Assembly: GCF_041734735.1 (NCBI RefSeq)
Contig: NC_134878.1
Coordinates: 39,231,713 to 39,295,712, forward strand
DNA from: Babylonia areolata
Taxonomy: Eukaryota; Mollusca; Gastropoda; Neogastropoda; Buccinidae
Length of the DNA: 64,000 nt
Direction of reading: 5' to 3'
The stretch's first letter is position 1. Every line of letters begins with the position of its first letter. Below the pieces are notes generated by a model, which made no database searches, was not told where the DNA came from, and saw only the letters and a list, made by a program, of their open reading frames with translations. Position numbers and translations under genes: made by a program. Positions 42,733 to 57,700 of this stretch are shown here, piece by piece.

Positions 42733-45700
42733 ATAATTTACTAATAATTCAAAGATTAAACAATAACGTGATGACAAATTATTAATCAGAATCACAGAAA
42801 AATTACTTATCTGTTTTGAAGCTTGTAGACTGTCCGTTAAATATACCAGTGGTGGTTTTAACACCTGGTAGACTTTTACACTGACTGACTGAGTGGTTTT
42901 AACATCCAGTTTTCAGATACACATTTGTATCAACACCCTTTTGAATCCTGCCTGCTAGCCTGCCAGCCACTCGAGGTGGGTCCACTGGGATTACATAACC
43001 CAATGGTCATCATAGCGTGGTTTTTTACCCGGTGCTCTACACATTTTGGGCCCTCTCTGTGATTCACTAATAATTCAATAATTAAACAACAACGCGAGAA
43101 CAAATTATCAGTCAATTACACAGAAATATCACTTTGTCCTCACAAAGATAAGTGATTTTTTTTTTTTTTTTTTTGAGCCCTCTCAATAATTTACTAATAA
43201 TTCAAAGATTAAACAATAACGTGATGACAAATTATTAATCAGAATCACAGAAAAATTACTTATCTGTTTTGAAGCTTGTAGACTGTCCGTTAAAATAACC
43301 AGTGGTGGTTTTAACACCTGGTAGACTTTTACACTGACTGACTGAGTGGTTTTAACATCCAGTTTTCAGATACACATTTGTATCAACACCCTTTTGAATC
43401 CTGCCTGCTAGCCTGCAAGCCACTCGAGGTGGGGTCCACTGGGCATTACATAACCCAATGGTCATCATAGCGTGGTTTTTACCCGGTGCTCTACACATTT
43501 TGGGCCCTCTCTGTGATTCACTAATAATTCAATAATTAAACAACAACGCGAGAACAAATTATCAGTCAATTACACAGAAATATCACTTTGTCCTCACAAA
43601 GATAAGTGATTTTTTTTTTTTTTTTTGAGCCCTCTCAATAATTTACTAATAATTCAAAGATTAAACAATAACGTGATGACAAATTATTAATCAGAATCAC
43701 AGAAAAATTACTTATCTGTTTTGAAGCTTGTAGACTGTCCGTTAAAATAACCAGTGGTGGTTTTAACACCTGGTAGACTTTTACACTGACTGACTGAGTG
43801 GTTTTAACATCCAGTTTTCAGATACACATTTGTATCAACACCCTTTTGAATCCTGCCTGCTAGCCTGCCAGCCACTCGAGGTGGGTCCACTGGGCATTAC
43901 ATAACCCAATGGTCATCATAGCGTGTGGTTTTTAACCGGTGCTCTACACATTTGGGCCTCTCTGTGATTCACTAATAATTCAATAATTAAACAACAACGC
44001 GAGAACAAATTATCAGTCAATTACACAGAAATATCACTTTGTCCTCACAAAGATAAGTGATTTTTTTTTTTTTTTTTGAGCCCTCTCAATAATTTACTAA
44101 TAATTCAAAGATTAAACAATAACGTGATGACAAATTATTAATCAGAATCACAGAAAAATTACTTATCTGTTTTGAAAGCTTGTAGACTGTCCGTTAAAAT
44201 AACAGTGGTGGTTTTAACAACTGGTAGACTATTTACACTGACTGAGTGAGTGGTATTTTAACATACCAGTTTTCAGATGCACATTTGTATCAACACCCCT
44301 TTTGAATCCTGCCTGCTAGCCTGCCAGCCACTCGAGGTGGGTCCACTGGGCCATTACATAACCCAAAGTCACTCATAGCGTGGTTTTTCTACCAGGTGCT
44401 CTACACATTTTGGGCCCTCTCTGTGATTCACTAATAATTCAATAATTAAACAAACAACGCGAGAACAAATTATCAGTCAAATACACAGAAATATCACTTT
44501 GTCCTCACAAGATAAGTGATTTTTTTTTTTGTTTTTGTTTTTTGAGCCCTCTCAATAATTTACTAATAATTCAAAGATTAAACAATAACGTGATGACAAT
44601 TATTAATCAGAATAACAGAAAAATTACTTATCGTTTTGAAGCTTGTAGACTGTCCGTTAAAATAACAGTGGTGGTTTTAACAACTGGTTAGACTTTTACG
44701 ATGACTGACTGACGATGGTTTTAACATCAGTTTTCAGATACACATTTGTATCAACACCCTTTTGAATCCTGCCTGCTAGCCTGCCAGCCACTCGAGGTGG
44801 GTCCACTGGGCATTTACATAACCCAATGGTCATCATAGCGTGGTTTTTTACCGGGTTGCTCTACACATTTTGGGCCCTCTCTGTGATTCCACTAATAATT
44901 CAATAATTAAACAACAACGCGAGAACAAATTATCAGTCAATTACACAGAAATATCACTTTGTCCTCACAAAGATAAGTGATTTTTTTTATTTTTTTTTTG
45001 TGAGGCCCTCTCAATAATTTACCTAATAATTCAAAGATTAAACAATAACGTGATGACAAATTATTAATCAGAATCCACAGAAAAATTACTTATCTGTTTT
45101 GAAGCTTGTAGACTGTCCGTTAAAATAACCAGTGGTGGTTTTAACACCTGGTAGACTTTTACACTGACTGACTGAGTGGTTTTAACATCCAGTTTTCAGA
45201 TACACATTTGTATCAACACCCTTTTGAATACTGCCTGCTAGCCTGCCAGCCACTCGAGGTGGGTCCACTGGGCATTACATAACCCAATGGTCATCATAGC
45301 GTGGTTTTACCCGGTGCTCTACACATTTTGGGCCCTCTCTGTGATTCACTAATAATTCAATAATTAAACAACAACGCGAGAACAAATTATCAGTCAATTA
45401 CACAGAAATATCACTTTGTCCTCACAAAGATTAGTGATTTTTTTTTTTTTTTTTTTTTTGAGCCCTCTCAATAATTTACTAATAATTCAAAGATTTAAAC
45501 AATAACGTGATGACAAATTATTAATCAGAATACAGAAAAATTACTTATCTGTTTTGAAGCTTGTAGACTGTCCGTTAAAATAACCAGTGGTGGTTTTAAC
45601 ACCTGGTAGAACTTTTACACTGACTGACTGGTGGTTTTAACATCCAGTTTTCAGATACACATTTGTATCAACACCCCTTTTGAATCCTGCCTGCTAGCCT

Positions 45701-48700
45701 GCCAGCCACTCGCGGTGGGTCCACTGGGCATTACATAACCCAATGGTCATCATAGCGTGGTTTTTACCCGGTGCTCTGCACATTTTGGGCCCTCTCTGTG
45801 ATTCACTAATAATTCAATAATTAAACAACAACGCGAGAACAAATTATCAGTCAATTACACAGAAATATCACTTTTGTCCTCACAAAGATAAGTGATTTTT
45901 ATTGGTTTTTTTTGAGCCCTCTCAATAATTTACTAATAATTCAAAGATTAAACCACTAACGTGATGACAAATTATTAATCAGAATCACAGAAAAATTACT
46001 TATCTGTTTGAAGCTTGTAGACTGTCCGTTAAAATAACCAGATGGTGGTTTTAACACCTGGTAGACTTTTTCACTGACTGACTGAGTGGTTTTAACATCC
46101 AGTTTTCAGATACACATTTGTATCAACACCCTTTTGAATCCTGCCTGCTAGCCTGCCAGCCACTCGAGGTGGGTCCACTGGGCATTACATAACCCAATGG
46201 TCATCATAGCGTGGTTTTTAACCCGGTGCTCTGCACATTTTGGGCCTCTCTGTGATTCACTAATAATTCAATAATTAAACAACAACGCGAGAACAAATTA
46301 TCAGTCAATTACACAGAAATATCACTTTGTCCTCACAAAGATAAGTGATTTTTATTTTTTTTTTTGAGCCCTCTCAATAATTTACTAATAATTCAAAGAT
46401 TAAACAATAACGTGATGACAAATTATTAATCAGAATCACAGAAAAATTACTTATCTGTTTTGAAGCTTGTAGACTGTCCGTTAAAATAAACAAGTGGTGG
46501 TTTTAACACCTGGTAGACTTTTACACTGACTGACTGAGTGGTTTTAACATCCAGTTTTCAGATACACATTTGTATCAACACCCTTTTGAATCCTGCCTGC
46601 TAGCCTGCCAGCCACTCGAGGTGGGTCCACTGGGCATTACATAACCCAATGGTCATCATAGCGTGGTTTTTACCCGGTGCTCTACACATTTTGGGCCCTC
46701 TCTGTGATTCACTAATAATTCAATAATTAAACAACAACGCGAGAACAAATTATCAGTCAATTACACAGAAATATCACTTTGTCCCTCACAAAGATAAGTG
46801 ATTTTTTATTGTTTTTTTTGAGCCCTCTCAATAATTTACTAATAATTCAAAGATTAAACAATAACGTGATGACAAATTATTAATCAGAATCACAGAAAAA
46901 TTACTTATCTGTTTTGAAGCTTGTAGACTGTCCGTTAAATAACCAGTGGTGGTTTTAACACCTGGTAGACTTTTTCACTGACTGACTGAGTGGTTTTAAC
47001 ATCCAGTTTTCAGATACACATTTGTATCAACACCCTTTTGAATCCTGCCTGCTAGCCTGCCAGCCACTCGAGGTGGGTCCACTGGGCATTACATAACCCA
47101 ATGGTCATCATAGCGTGGTTTTTACCCGGTGCTCTACACATTTTGGGCCCTCTCTGTGATTCACTAATAATTCAATAATTAAACAACAACGCGAGAACAA
47201 ATTATCAGTCAATTACACAGAAATATCACTTTGTCCTCACAAAGATAAGTGATTTTTTTTTTTTTTTTTTTTTGAGCCCTCTCAATAATTTACTAATAAT
47301 TCAAAGATTAAACAATAACGTGATGACAAATTATTAATCAGAATCACAGAAAAATTACTTATCTGTTTTGAAGCTTGTAGACTGTCCGTTAAAATAACCA
47401 GTGGTGGTTTTAACACCTGGTAGACTTTTACACTGACTGACTGAGTGGTTTTAACATCCAGTTTTCAGCATACACATTTGTATCAACACCCTTTTGAATC
47501 CTGCCTGCTAGCCTGCCAGCCACTCGAGGTGGGTCCACTGGGCATTACATAACCCAATGGTCATCATAGCGTGGTTTTTACCCGGTGCTCTACACATTTT
47601 GGGCCCTCTCTGTGATTCACTAATAATTCAATAATTAAACAACAACGCGAGAACAAATTATCAGTCATTACACAGAAATATCACTTTGTCCTCACAAAGA
47701 TAAGTGATTTTTATTGTTTTTTTTTGAGCCCTCTCAATAATTTACTAATAATTCAAAGATTAAACAATAACGTGATGACAAATTATTAATCAGAATCACA
47801 GAAAATTACTTATCTGTTTTGAAGCTTGTAGACTGTCCGTTAAAATAACCAATGGTGGTTTTAACACCTGGTAGACTTTTTCACTGACTGACTGAGTGGT
47901 TTTAACATCCAGTTTTCAGATACACATTTGTATCAACACCCTTTTGAATCCTGCCTGCTAGCCTGCCAGCCACTCGAGGTGGGTCCACTGGGCATTACAT
48001 AACCCAATGGTCATCATAGCGTGGTTTTTACCCGGTGCTCTACACATTTTGGGCCCTCTCTGTGATTCACTAATAATTCAATAATTAAACAACAACGCGA
48101 GAACAAATTATCAGTCAATTACACAGAAATATCACTTTGTCCTCACAAAGATAAGTGATTTTTTTTTTTTTTTTTTTTTTGAGCCCTCTCAATAATTTAC
48201 TAATAATTCAAAGATTAAACAATAACGTGATGACAAATTATTAATCAGAATGAACAGAAAAATTACTATCTGTTTTGAAGCTTGTAGACTGTCCGTTAAA
48301 AATAACCAGTGGTGGTTTTAACACCTGGTAGACTTTTACACTGACTGACTGAGTGGTTTTAACATCCAGTTTTCAGATACACATTTGTATCAACACCCTT
48401 TTGAATCCTGCCTGCTAGCCTGCCAGCCACTCGAGGTGGGTCCACTGGGCATTACATAACCCCAATGGTCATCATAGCGTGGTTTTTACCCGGTGCTCTA
48501 CACATTTGGGCCCTCTCTGTGATTCACTAATAATTCAATAATTAAACAACAACGCGAGAACAATTATCAGTCAATTACACAGAAATATCACTTTGTCCTC
48601 ACAAAGATAAGTGATTTTTTTTTTTGTTTTTTTTTTTTGAGCCCTCTCAATAATTTACTAATAATTCAAAGATTTAAACAATAACGTGATGACAAATTAT

Positions 48701-51700
48701 TAATCAGAATCACAGAAAAATTACTTATCTGTTTTGAAGCTTGTAGACTGTCCGTTAAAATAACCAGTGGTGGTTTTAACACCTGGTAGACTTTTACACT
48801 GACTGACTGAGTGGTTTTAACATCCAGTTTTCAGATACACATTTGTATCAACACCCTTTTGAATCCTGCCTGCTAGCCTGCCAGCCCACTCGACGGTGGT
48901 CCACTGGCATTACATAACCCAATGGTCATCATAGCGTGGTTTTTTACCCGGTGCTCTGCACATTTTGGGCCCTCTCTGTGATTCACTAATAATTCAATAA
49001 TTAAACAACAACGCGAGAACAAATTATCAGTCAATTACACAGAAATATCACTTTGTCCTCACAAAGATAAGTGATTTTTATTGTTTTTTTGAGCCCTCTC
49101 AATAATTTACTAATAATTCAAAGATTAAACAATAACGTGATGACAAATTATTAATCAGAATCACAGAAAAATTACTTATCTGTTTTGAAGCTTGTAGACT
49201 GTCCGTTAAAATAACCAGTGGTGGTTTTAACACCTGGTAGACTTTTACACTGACTGACTGAGTGGTTTTAACATCCAGTTTTCAGATACACATTTGTATC
49301 AACACCCTTTTGAATCCTGCCTGCTAGCCTGCCAGCCACTCGAGGTGGGTCCACTGGGCATTACATAACCCAATGGTCATCATAGCGTGGTTTTTACCCG
49401 GTGCTCTACACATTTTGGGCACTCTCTGTGATTCACTAATAATTCAATAATTAAACAACAACGCGAGAACAAATTATCAGTCAATTACACAGAAATATCA
49501 CTTTGTCCTCACAAAGATAAGTGATTTTTTTTTTTTTTTTTTTGAGCCCTCTCAATAATTTACTAATAATTCAAAGATTAAACAATAACGTGATGACAAA
49601 TTTATTAATCAGAATACAGAAAAATATCTGTTTTGAAGCTTGTAGACTGTCCGTTAAAATAACCAGTGGTGGTTTTAACACCTGGTAGACTTTTACACTG
49701 ACTGACTGAGTGGTTTTAACATCCAGTTTTCCAGATACACATTTGTATCAACACCTTTTGAATCCTGCCTGCTAGCCTGCCAGCCCACTCGAGGTGGGTC
49801 CACTGGGCATTACATAACCCAATGGTCATCATAGCGTGGTTTTTACCTGGTGCTCTACACATTTTGGGCCCTCTCTGTGATTCACTAATAATTCAATAAT
49901 TAAACAACAACTGCGAGAACAAATTATCAGTCAATTACACAGAATATCACTTTGTCCTCACAAAGATAAGTGATTTTTTTTTTTTTTTTTTTTTGAGCCC
50001 TCTCAATAATTTACTAATAATTCAAAGATTAAACAATAACGCGATGACAAAATTATTAATCAGAATCACAGAAAAATTACTTATCTGTTTTGAAGCTTGT
50101 AGACTGTCCGTTAAAATAACCAGTGGTGGTTTTAACACCTGGTAGACTTTTACACTGACTGACTGAGTGGTTTTAACATCCAGTTTTCAGATACACATTT
50201 GTATCAACACCCCTTTTGAATCCTGCCTGCTAGCCTGCCAGCCACTCGAGGTGGGTCCACTGGGCATTACATAACCCAATGGTCATCATAGCGTGTTTTT
50301 ACCCGGTGCTCTACACATTTTGGGCCTCTCTGTGATTCACTAATAATTCAATAATTAAACAACAACGCGAGAACAAATTATCAGTCAATTACACAGAAAT
50401 ATCACTTGTCCTCACAAAGATAAGTGATTTTTTTTTTGTTTTTTTGAGCCCTCTCAATAATTTACTAATAATTCAAAGATTAAACAATAACGTGATGACA
50501 AATTATTAATCAGAATCACAGAAAAATTACTTATCTGTTTTGAAGCTTGTAGACTGTCCGTTAAAATAACCAATGGTGGTTTTAACACCTGGTAGACTTT
50601 TTCACTGACTGACTGAGTGGTTTAAACATCCAGTTTTCAGATACACATTTGTATCAACACCCTTTTGAATCCTGGCCTGCCTAGCCTGCCAGCACTCGAG
50701 GTGGGTCCACTGGGCATTACATAACCCAATGGTCATCATAGCGTGGTTTTTACCCGGTGCTCTACACATTTTGGGCCCTCTCTGTGATTCACTAATAATT
50801 CAATAATTAAACAACAACGCGAGAACAAATTATTCAGTCAATTACACAGAAATATCACTTTGTCCTCACAAAGATAAGTGTTTTTTTTTTGTTTTTTTGA
50901 GCCCTCTCAATAATTACTAATAATTCAAAGATTAAACAATATCGTGATGACAAATTATTAATCAGAAGCTCAGAAAAATTACTTATCTTTTTGAAGCTTG
51001 TAGACTGTCCGTTAAAATAACCAGTGGTGGTTTTACACCTGGTAGACTTTTACACTGACTGACTGAGTGGTTTTAACATCCAGTTTTCACATACACATTG
51101 TATCAACACCCTTTTGAATCCTGCCTGCTAGCCTGCCAGCCACTCGAGGTGGGTCCACTGGGCATTACATAACCCAATGGTCATCATAGCGTGGTTTTTA
51201 CCCGGTGCTCTACACATTTTGGGGCCCTCTCTGTGATTCACTAATAATTCAATAATTAAACAACAACGCGAGAACAAATTATCAGTCAATTACACAGAAA
51301 TATCACTTTGTCCTCACAAAGATAAGTGATTTTTTTTTTTTTTTTTTTTGAGCCCTCTCAATAATTTACTAATAATTCAAAGATTAAACAATAACGTGAT
51401 GACAAATTATTAATCAGAATCACAGAAAAATTACTTATCTGTTTTGAAGCTTGTAGACTGTCCGTTAAAATAACCAGTGGTGGTTTTAACACCTGGTAGA
51501 CTTTTACACTGACTGACTGAGTGGTTTTAACATCCAGTTTTCAGATACACATTTGTATCAACACCCTTTTGAATCCTGCCTGCTAGCCTGCCAGCCACTC
51601 GAGGTGGGGTCCACTGGGCATTACATAACCCAATGGTCATCATAGCGTGGTTTTTACCCGGTGCTCTACACATTTTGGGCCCTCTCTGTGATTCACTAAT

Positions 51701-54700
51701 ATTCAATAATTAAACAACAACGCGAGAACAAATTATCAGTCAATTACACAGAAATATCACTTTGTCCCTCACAAAGATAAGTGATTTTTATTTGTTTTTT
51801 TTGAGCCTCTCAATAATTTACTAATAATTCAAAGATTAAACAATAACGTGATGACAAAATTATTAATCAGAATCACAGAAAAAATTACTTATCTGTTTTG
51901 AAGCTTGTAGACTGTCCGTTAAAATAACCATGGTGGTTTTAACACCTGGTAGACCTTTTACACTGACTGACTGAGTGGTTTTAACATCCAGTTTTCAGAT
52001 ACACATTTGTATCAACACCCTTTTGAATCCTGCCTGCTAGCCTGCCAGCCACTCGAGGTGGGTCCACTGGGCATTACATAACCCAATGGTCATCATAGCG
52101 TGGTTTTTACCCGGTGCTCTACACATTTTGGGCCCTCTCTGTGATTCACTAATAATTCAATAATTAAACAACAACGCGAGAACAAATTATCAGTCAAATT
52201 ACACAGAAATATCACTTTGTCCTCACAAAGATAAGTGATTTTTTTTTTTTTTTTTTTTTGAGCCCTCTCAATAATTTACTAATAATTCAAAGATTAAACA
52301 ATAAACGTGATGACAAATTATTAATCAGAATCACAGAAAAATTACTTATCTGTTTTGAAGCTTGTAGACTGTCCGTTAAAATAACCAGTGGTGGTTTTAA
52401 CACCTGGTAGACTTTTACACTGACTGACTGAGTGGTTTTAACATCCAGTTTTCAGATACACATTTGTATCAACACCCTTTTGAATCCTGCCTGCTAGCCT
52501 GCCAGCCACTCGAGGTGGGTCCACTGGGCATTACATAACCCAATGGTCATCATAGCGTGGTTTTTACCCGGTGCTCTACACATTTTGGGCCCTCTCTGTG
52601 ATTCACCTAATAATTCAATAATTAAACAACAACGCGAGAACAAATTATCAGTCAATTACACAGAAATATCACTTTGTCCTCACAAAGATAAGTGATTTTT
52701 TTTTTTTTTTTTTGAGCCCTCTCAATAATTTACTAATAATTCAAAGATTAAACAATAACGTGATGACAAATTATTAATCAGAATCACAGAAAATTACTTA
52801 TCTGTTTTGAAGCTTGTAGACTGTCCGTTAAAATAACCAGTGGTGGTTTTAACACCTGGTAGACTTTTACACTGACTGACTGAGTGGTTTTAAACATCCA
52901 GTTTTCAGATACACATTTGTATCAACACCCTTTTGAATCCTGCCTGCTAGCCTGCCAGCCACTCGAGGTGGGTCCACTGGGCATTACATAACCCAATGGT
53001 CATCATAGCGTGGTTTTTACCCGGTGCTCTACACATTTTGGGCCCTCTCTGTGATTCACTAATAATTCAATAATTAAACAACAACGCGAGAACAAATTAT
53101 CAGTCAATTACACAGAAATATCACTTTGTCCTCACAAAGATAAGTGATTTTTTTTTTTTTTTTTTTGAGCCCTCTCAATAATTTACTAATAATTCAAAGA
53201 TTAAACAATAACGTGATGACAAATTATTAATCAGAATCACAGAAAAATTACTTATCTGTTTTGAAGCTTGTAGACTGTCCGTTAAAATAACCAGTGGTGG
53301 TTTTAACACCTGGTAGACTTTTACACTGACTGACTGAGTGGTTTTAACATCCAGTTTTCAGATACACATTTGTATCAACACCCTTTTGAATCCTGCCTGC
53401 TAGCCTGCCAGCCACTCGAGGTGGGTCCACTGGGCATTACATAACCCAATGGTCATCATAGCGTGGTTTTTACCCGGTGCTCTACACATTTTGGGCCCTC
53501 TCTGTGATTCACTAATAATTCAATAATTAAACAACAACGCGAGAACAAATTATCAGTCAATTACACAGAAATATCACTTTGTCCTCACAAAGATAAGTGA
53601 TTTTTTTTTGTTTTTTTTTTTTGAGCCCTCTCAATAATTTACTAATAATTCAAAGATTAAACAATAACGTGATGACAAATTATTAATCAGAATCACAGAA
53701 AAATTACTTATCTGTTTTGAAGCTTGTAGACTGTCCGTTAAAATAACCAGTGGTGGTTTTAACACCTGGTAGACTTTTACACTGACTGACTGAGTGGTTT
53801 TAACATCCAGTTTTCACATACACATTTGTATCAACACCCTTTTGAATCCTGCCTGCTAGCCTGCCAGCCACTCGAGGTGGGTCCACTGGGCATTACATAA
53901 CCCAATGGTCATCATAGCGTGGTTTTTACCCCGGTGCTCTACACATTTTGGGCCCTCTCTGTGATTCACTAATAATTCAATAATTAAACAACAACGCGAG
54001 AACAAATTATCAGTCAATTACACAGAAATATCACTTTGTCCTCACAAAGATAAGTGATTTTTTTTTTTTTTTTTTGAGCCCTCTCAATAATTTACTAATA
54101 ATTCAAAGATTAAACAATAACGTGATGACAAATTATTAATCAGAATCACAGAAAAATTACTTATCTGTTTTGAAGCTTGTAGACTGTCCGTTAAATAACC
54201 AGTGGTGGTTTTAACACCTGGTAGACTTTTACACTGACTGACTGAGTGGTTTTAAACATCCAGTTTTCAGATACACATTTGTATCAACACCCTTTTGAAT
54301 CCTGCCTGCTAGCCTGCCAGCCACTCGAGGTGGGTCCACTGGGCATTACATAACCCAATGGTCATCATAGCGTGGTTTTTACCCGGTGCTCTACACATTT
54401 TGGGCCCTCTCTGTGATTCACTAATAATTCAATAATTAAACAACAACGCGGAGAACAAATTATCAGTCAATTACACAGAAATATCACTTTGTCCTCACAA
54501 AGATAAGTGATTTTTTTTTTGTTTTTTTTGAGCCCTCTCAATAATTTACTAATAATTCAAAGATTAAACAATAACGTGATGACAAATTATTAATCAGAAT
54601 CACAGAAAAATTACTTATCTGTTTTGAAGCTTGTAGACTGTCCGTTAAAATAACCAGTGGTGGTTTTAACACCTGGTAGACTTTTACACTGACTGACTGA

Positions 54701-57700
54701 GTGGTTTTAACATCCAGTTTTCAGATACACATTTGTATCAACACCCTTTTTGAATCCTGCCTGCTAGCCTGCCAGCCACTCGAGGTGGGTCCACTGGGCA
54801 TTACATAACCCAATGGTCATCATAGCGTGGTTTTTTACCCGGTGCTCTACACATTTTGGGCCCTCTCTGTGATTCACTAATAATTCAATAATTAAACAAC
54901 AACGCGAGAACAAATTATCAGTCAATTACACAGAAATATCACTTTGTCCTCACAAAGATAAGTGATTTTTTTTTTTTTTTTTTTTTTGAGCCCTCTCAAT
55001 AATTTACTAATAATTCAAAGATTAAACAATAACGTGATGACAAATTATTAATCAGAATCACAGAAAAATTACTTATCTGTTTTGAAGCTTGTAGACTGTC
55101 CCGTTAAAATAACCAGTGGTGGTTTTAACACCTGGTAGACTTTTACACTGACTGACTGAGTGGTTTTAACATCCAGTTTTCAGATACACATTTGTATCAA
55201 CACCCTTTTGAATCCTGCCTGCTAGCCTGCCAGCCACTCGAGGTGGGTCCACTGGGCATTACATAACCCAATGGTCATCATAGCGTGGTTTTTACCCGGT
55301 GCTCTACACATTTTTGGGCCCTCTCTGTGATTCACTAATAATTCAATAATTAAACAACAACGCGAGAACAAATTATCAGTCAATTACACAGAAATATCAC
55401 TTTGTCCTCACAAAGATAAGTGATTTTTATTGTTTTTTTTGAGCCCTCTCAATAATTTACTAATAATTCAAAGATTATACAATAACGTGATGACAAATTA
55501 TTAATCAGAATCACAGAAAAATTACTTATCTGTTTTGAAGCTTGTAGACTGTCCGTTAAAATAACCAGTGGTGGTTTAACACCTGGTAGACTTTTTCACT
55601 GACTGACTGAGTGGTTTTAACATCCAGTTTTCAGATACACATTTGTATCAACACCCTTTTGAATCCTGCCTGCTAGCCTGCCAGCCACTCGAGGTGGGTC
55701 CACTGGGCATTACATAACCCAATGGTCATCATAGCGTGGTTTTTACCCGGTGCTCTGCACATTTTGGGCCCTCTCTGTGATTCACTAATAATTCAATAAT
55801 TAAACAACAACGCGAGAACAAATTATCAGTCAATTACACAGAAATATCACTTTGTCCTCACAAAGATAAGTGATTTTTTTTGTTTTTTTGAGCCCTCTCA
55901 ATAATTTACTAATAATTCAAAGATTAAACAATAACGTGATGACAAATTATTAATCAGAATCACAGAAAATTACTTATCTGTTTTGAAGCTTGTAGACTGT
56001 CCGTTAAAATAACCAATGGTGGTTTTAACACCTGGTAGACTTTTTCACTGACTGACTGAGTGGTTTTAACATCCAGTTTTCAGATACACATTTGTATCAA
56101 CACCCTTTTGAATCCTGCCTGCTAGCCTGCCAGCCACTCGAGGTGGGTCCACTGGGCATTACATAACCCAATGGTCATCATAGCGTGGTTTTACCCGGTG
56201 CTCTACACATTTTGGGCCCTCTCTGTGATTCACTAATAATTCAATAATTAAACAACAACGAGAGAACAAATTATCAGTCAATTACACAGAAATATCACTT
56301 TGTCCTCACAAAGATAAGTGATTTTTGTTATTTGTTTTTTGAGCCCTCTCAATAATTTACTAATAATTCAAAGATTAAACAATAACGTGATGACAAATTA
56401 TTAATCAGAATCACAGAAAATTACTTATCTGTTTTGAAGCTTGTAGACTGTCCGTTAAAATAACCAGTGGTGGTTTTAACACCTGGTAGACTTTTACACT
56501 GACTGACTGAGTGGTTTTAACATCCAGTTTTCAGATACACATTTGTATCAACACCCTTTTGAATCCTGCCTGCTAGCCTGCCAGGCCACTCGAGGTGGGT
56601 CCACTGGGCATTACATAACCCAATGGTCATCATAGCGTGGTTTTTACCCGGTGCTCTACACATTTTGGGCCCTCTCTGTGATTCACTAATAATTCAATAA
56701 TTAAACAACAACGCGAGAACAAATTATCAGTCAATTACACAGAAATATCACTTTGTCCTCACAAAGATAAGTGATTTTTTTTGGTTTTTTTTGAGCCCTC
56801 TCAATAATTTACTAATAATTCAAAGATTAAACAATAACGTGATGACAAATTATTATCAGAATCACAGAAAATTACTTATCTGTTTTGAAGCTTGTAGACT
56901 GTCCGTTAAAATAACCAGTGGTGGTTTTAACACCTGGTAGACTTTTACACTGACTGACTGAGTGGTTTAACATCCAGTTTTCAGATACACATTTGTATCA
57001 ACACCCTTTTGAATCCTGCCTGCTAGCCTGCCAGCCACTCGAGGTGGGTCCACTGGGCATTACATAACCCAATGGTCATCATAGCGTGGTTTTTACCCGG
57101 TGCTCTACACATTTTGGGCCCTCTCTGTGATTCACTAATAATTCAATAATTAAACAACAACGCGAGAACAAATTATCAGTCAATTACACAGAAATATCAC
57201 TTTGTCCTCACAAAGATAAGTGATTTTTTTTTGTTTTTTGAGCCCTCTCAATAATTTACTAATAATTCAAAGATTAAACAATAACGTGATGACAAATTAT
57301 TAATCAGAATCACAGAAAAATTACTTATCTGTTTTGAAGCTTGTAGACTGTCCGTTAAAATAACCAGTGGTGGTTTTAACACCTGGTAGACTTTTACACT
57401 GACTGACTGAGTGGTTTTAACATCCAGTTTTCAGATACACATTTGTATCAACACCCTTTTGAATCCTGCCTGCTAGCTGCCAGCCACTCGAGGTGGGTCC
57501 ACTGGGCATTACATAACCCAATGTCATCATAGCGTGGTTTTTACCCGGTGCTCTACACATTTTTGGCCCTCTCTGTGATTCACTAATAATTCAATAATTA
57601 AACAACAACGCGAGAACAAATTATCAGTCAATTACACAGAAATATCACTTGTCCTCACAAAGATAAGTGATTTTTTTTTTTTTTTTTTTTTTTTGAGCCC

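Noticed and set aside
42487-43115. Open frames within array B and across the gap
   Set aside because: One is translated through the N run and the others are not preserved between neighbouring monomers.
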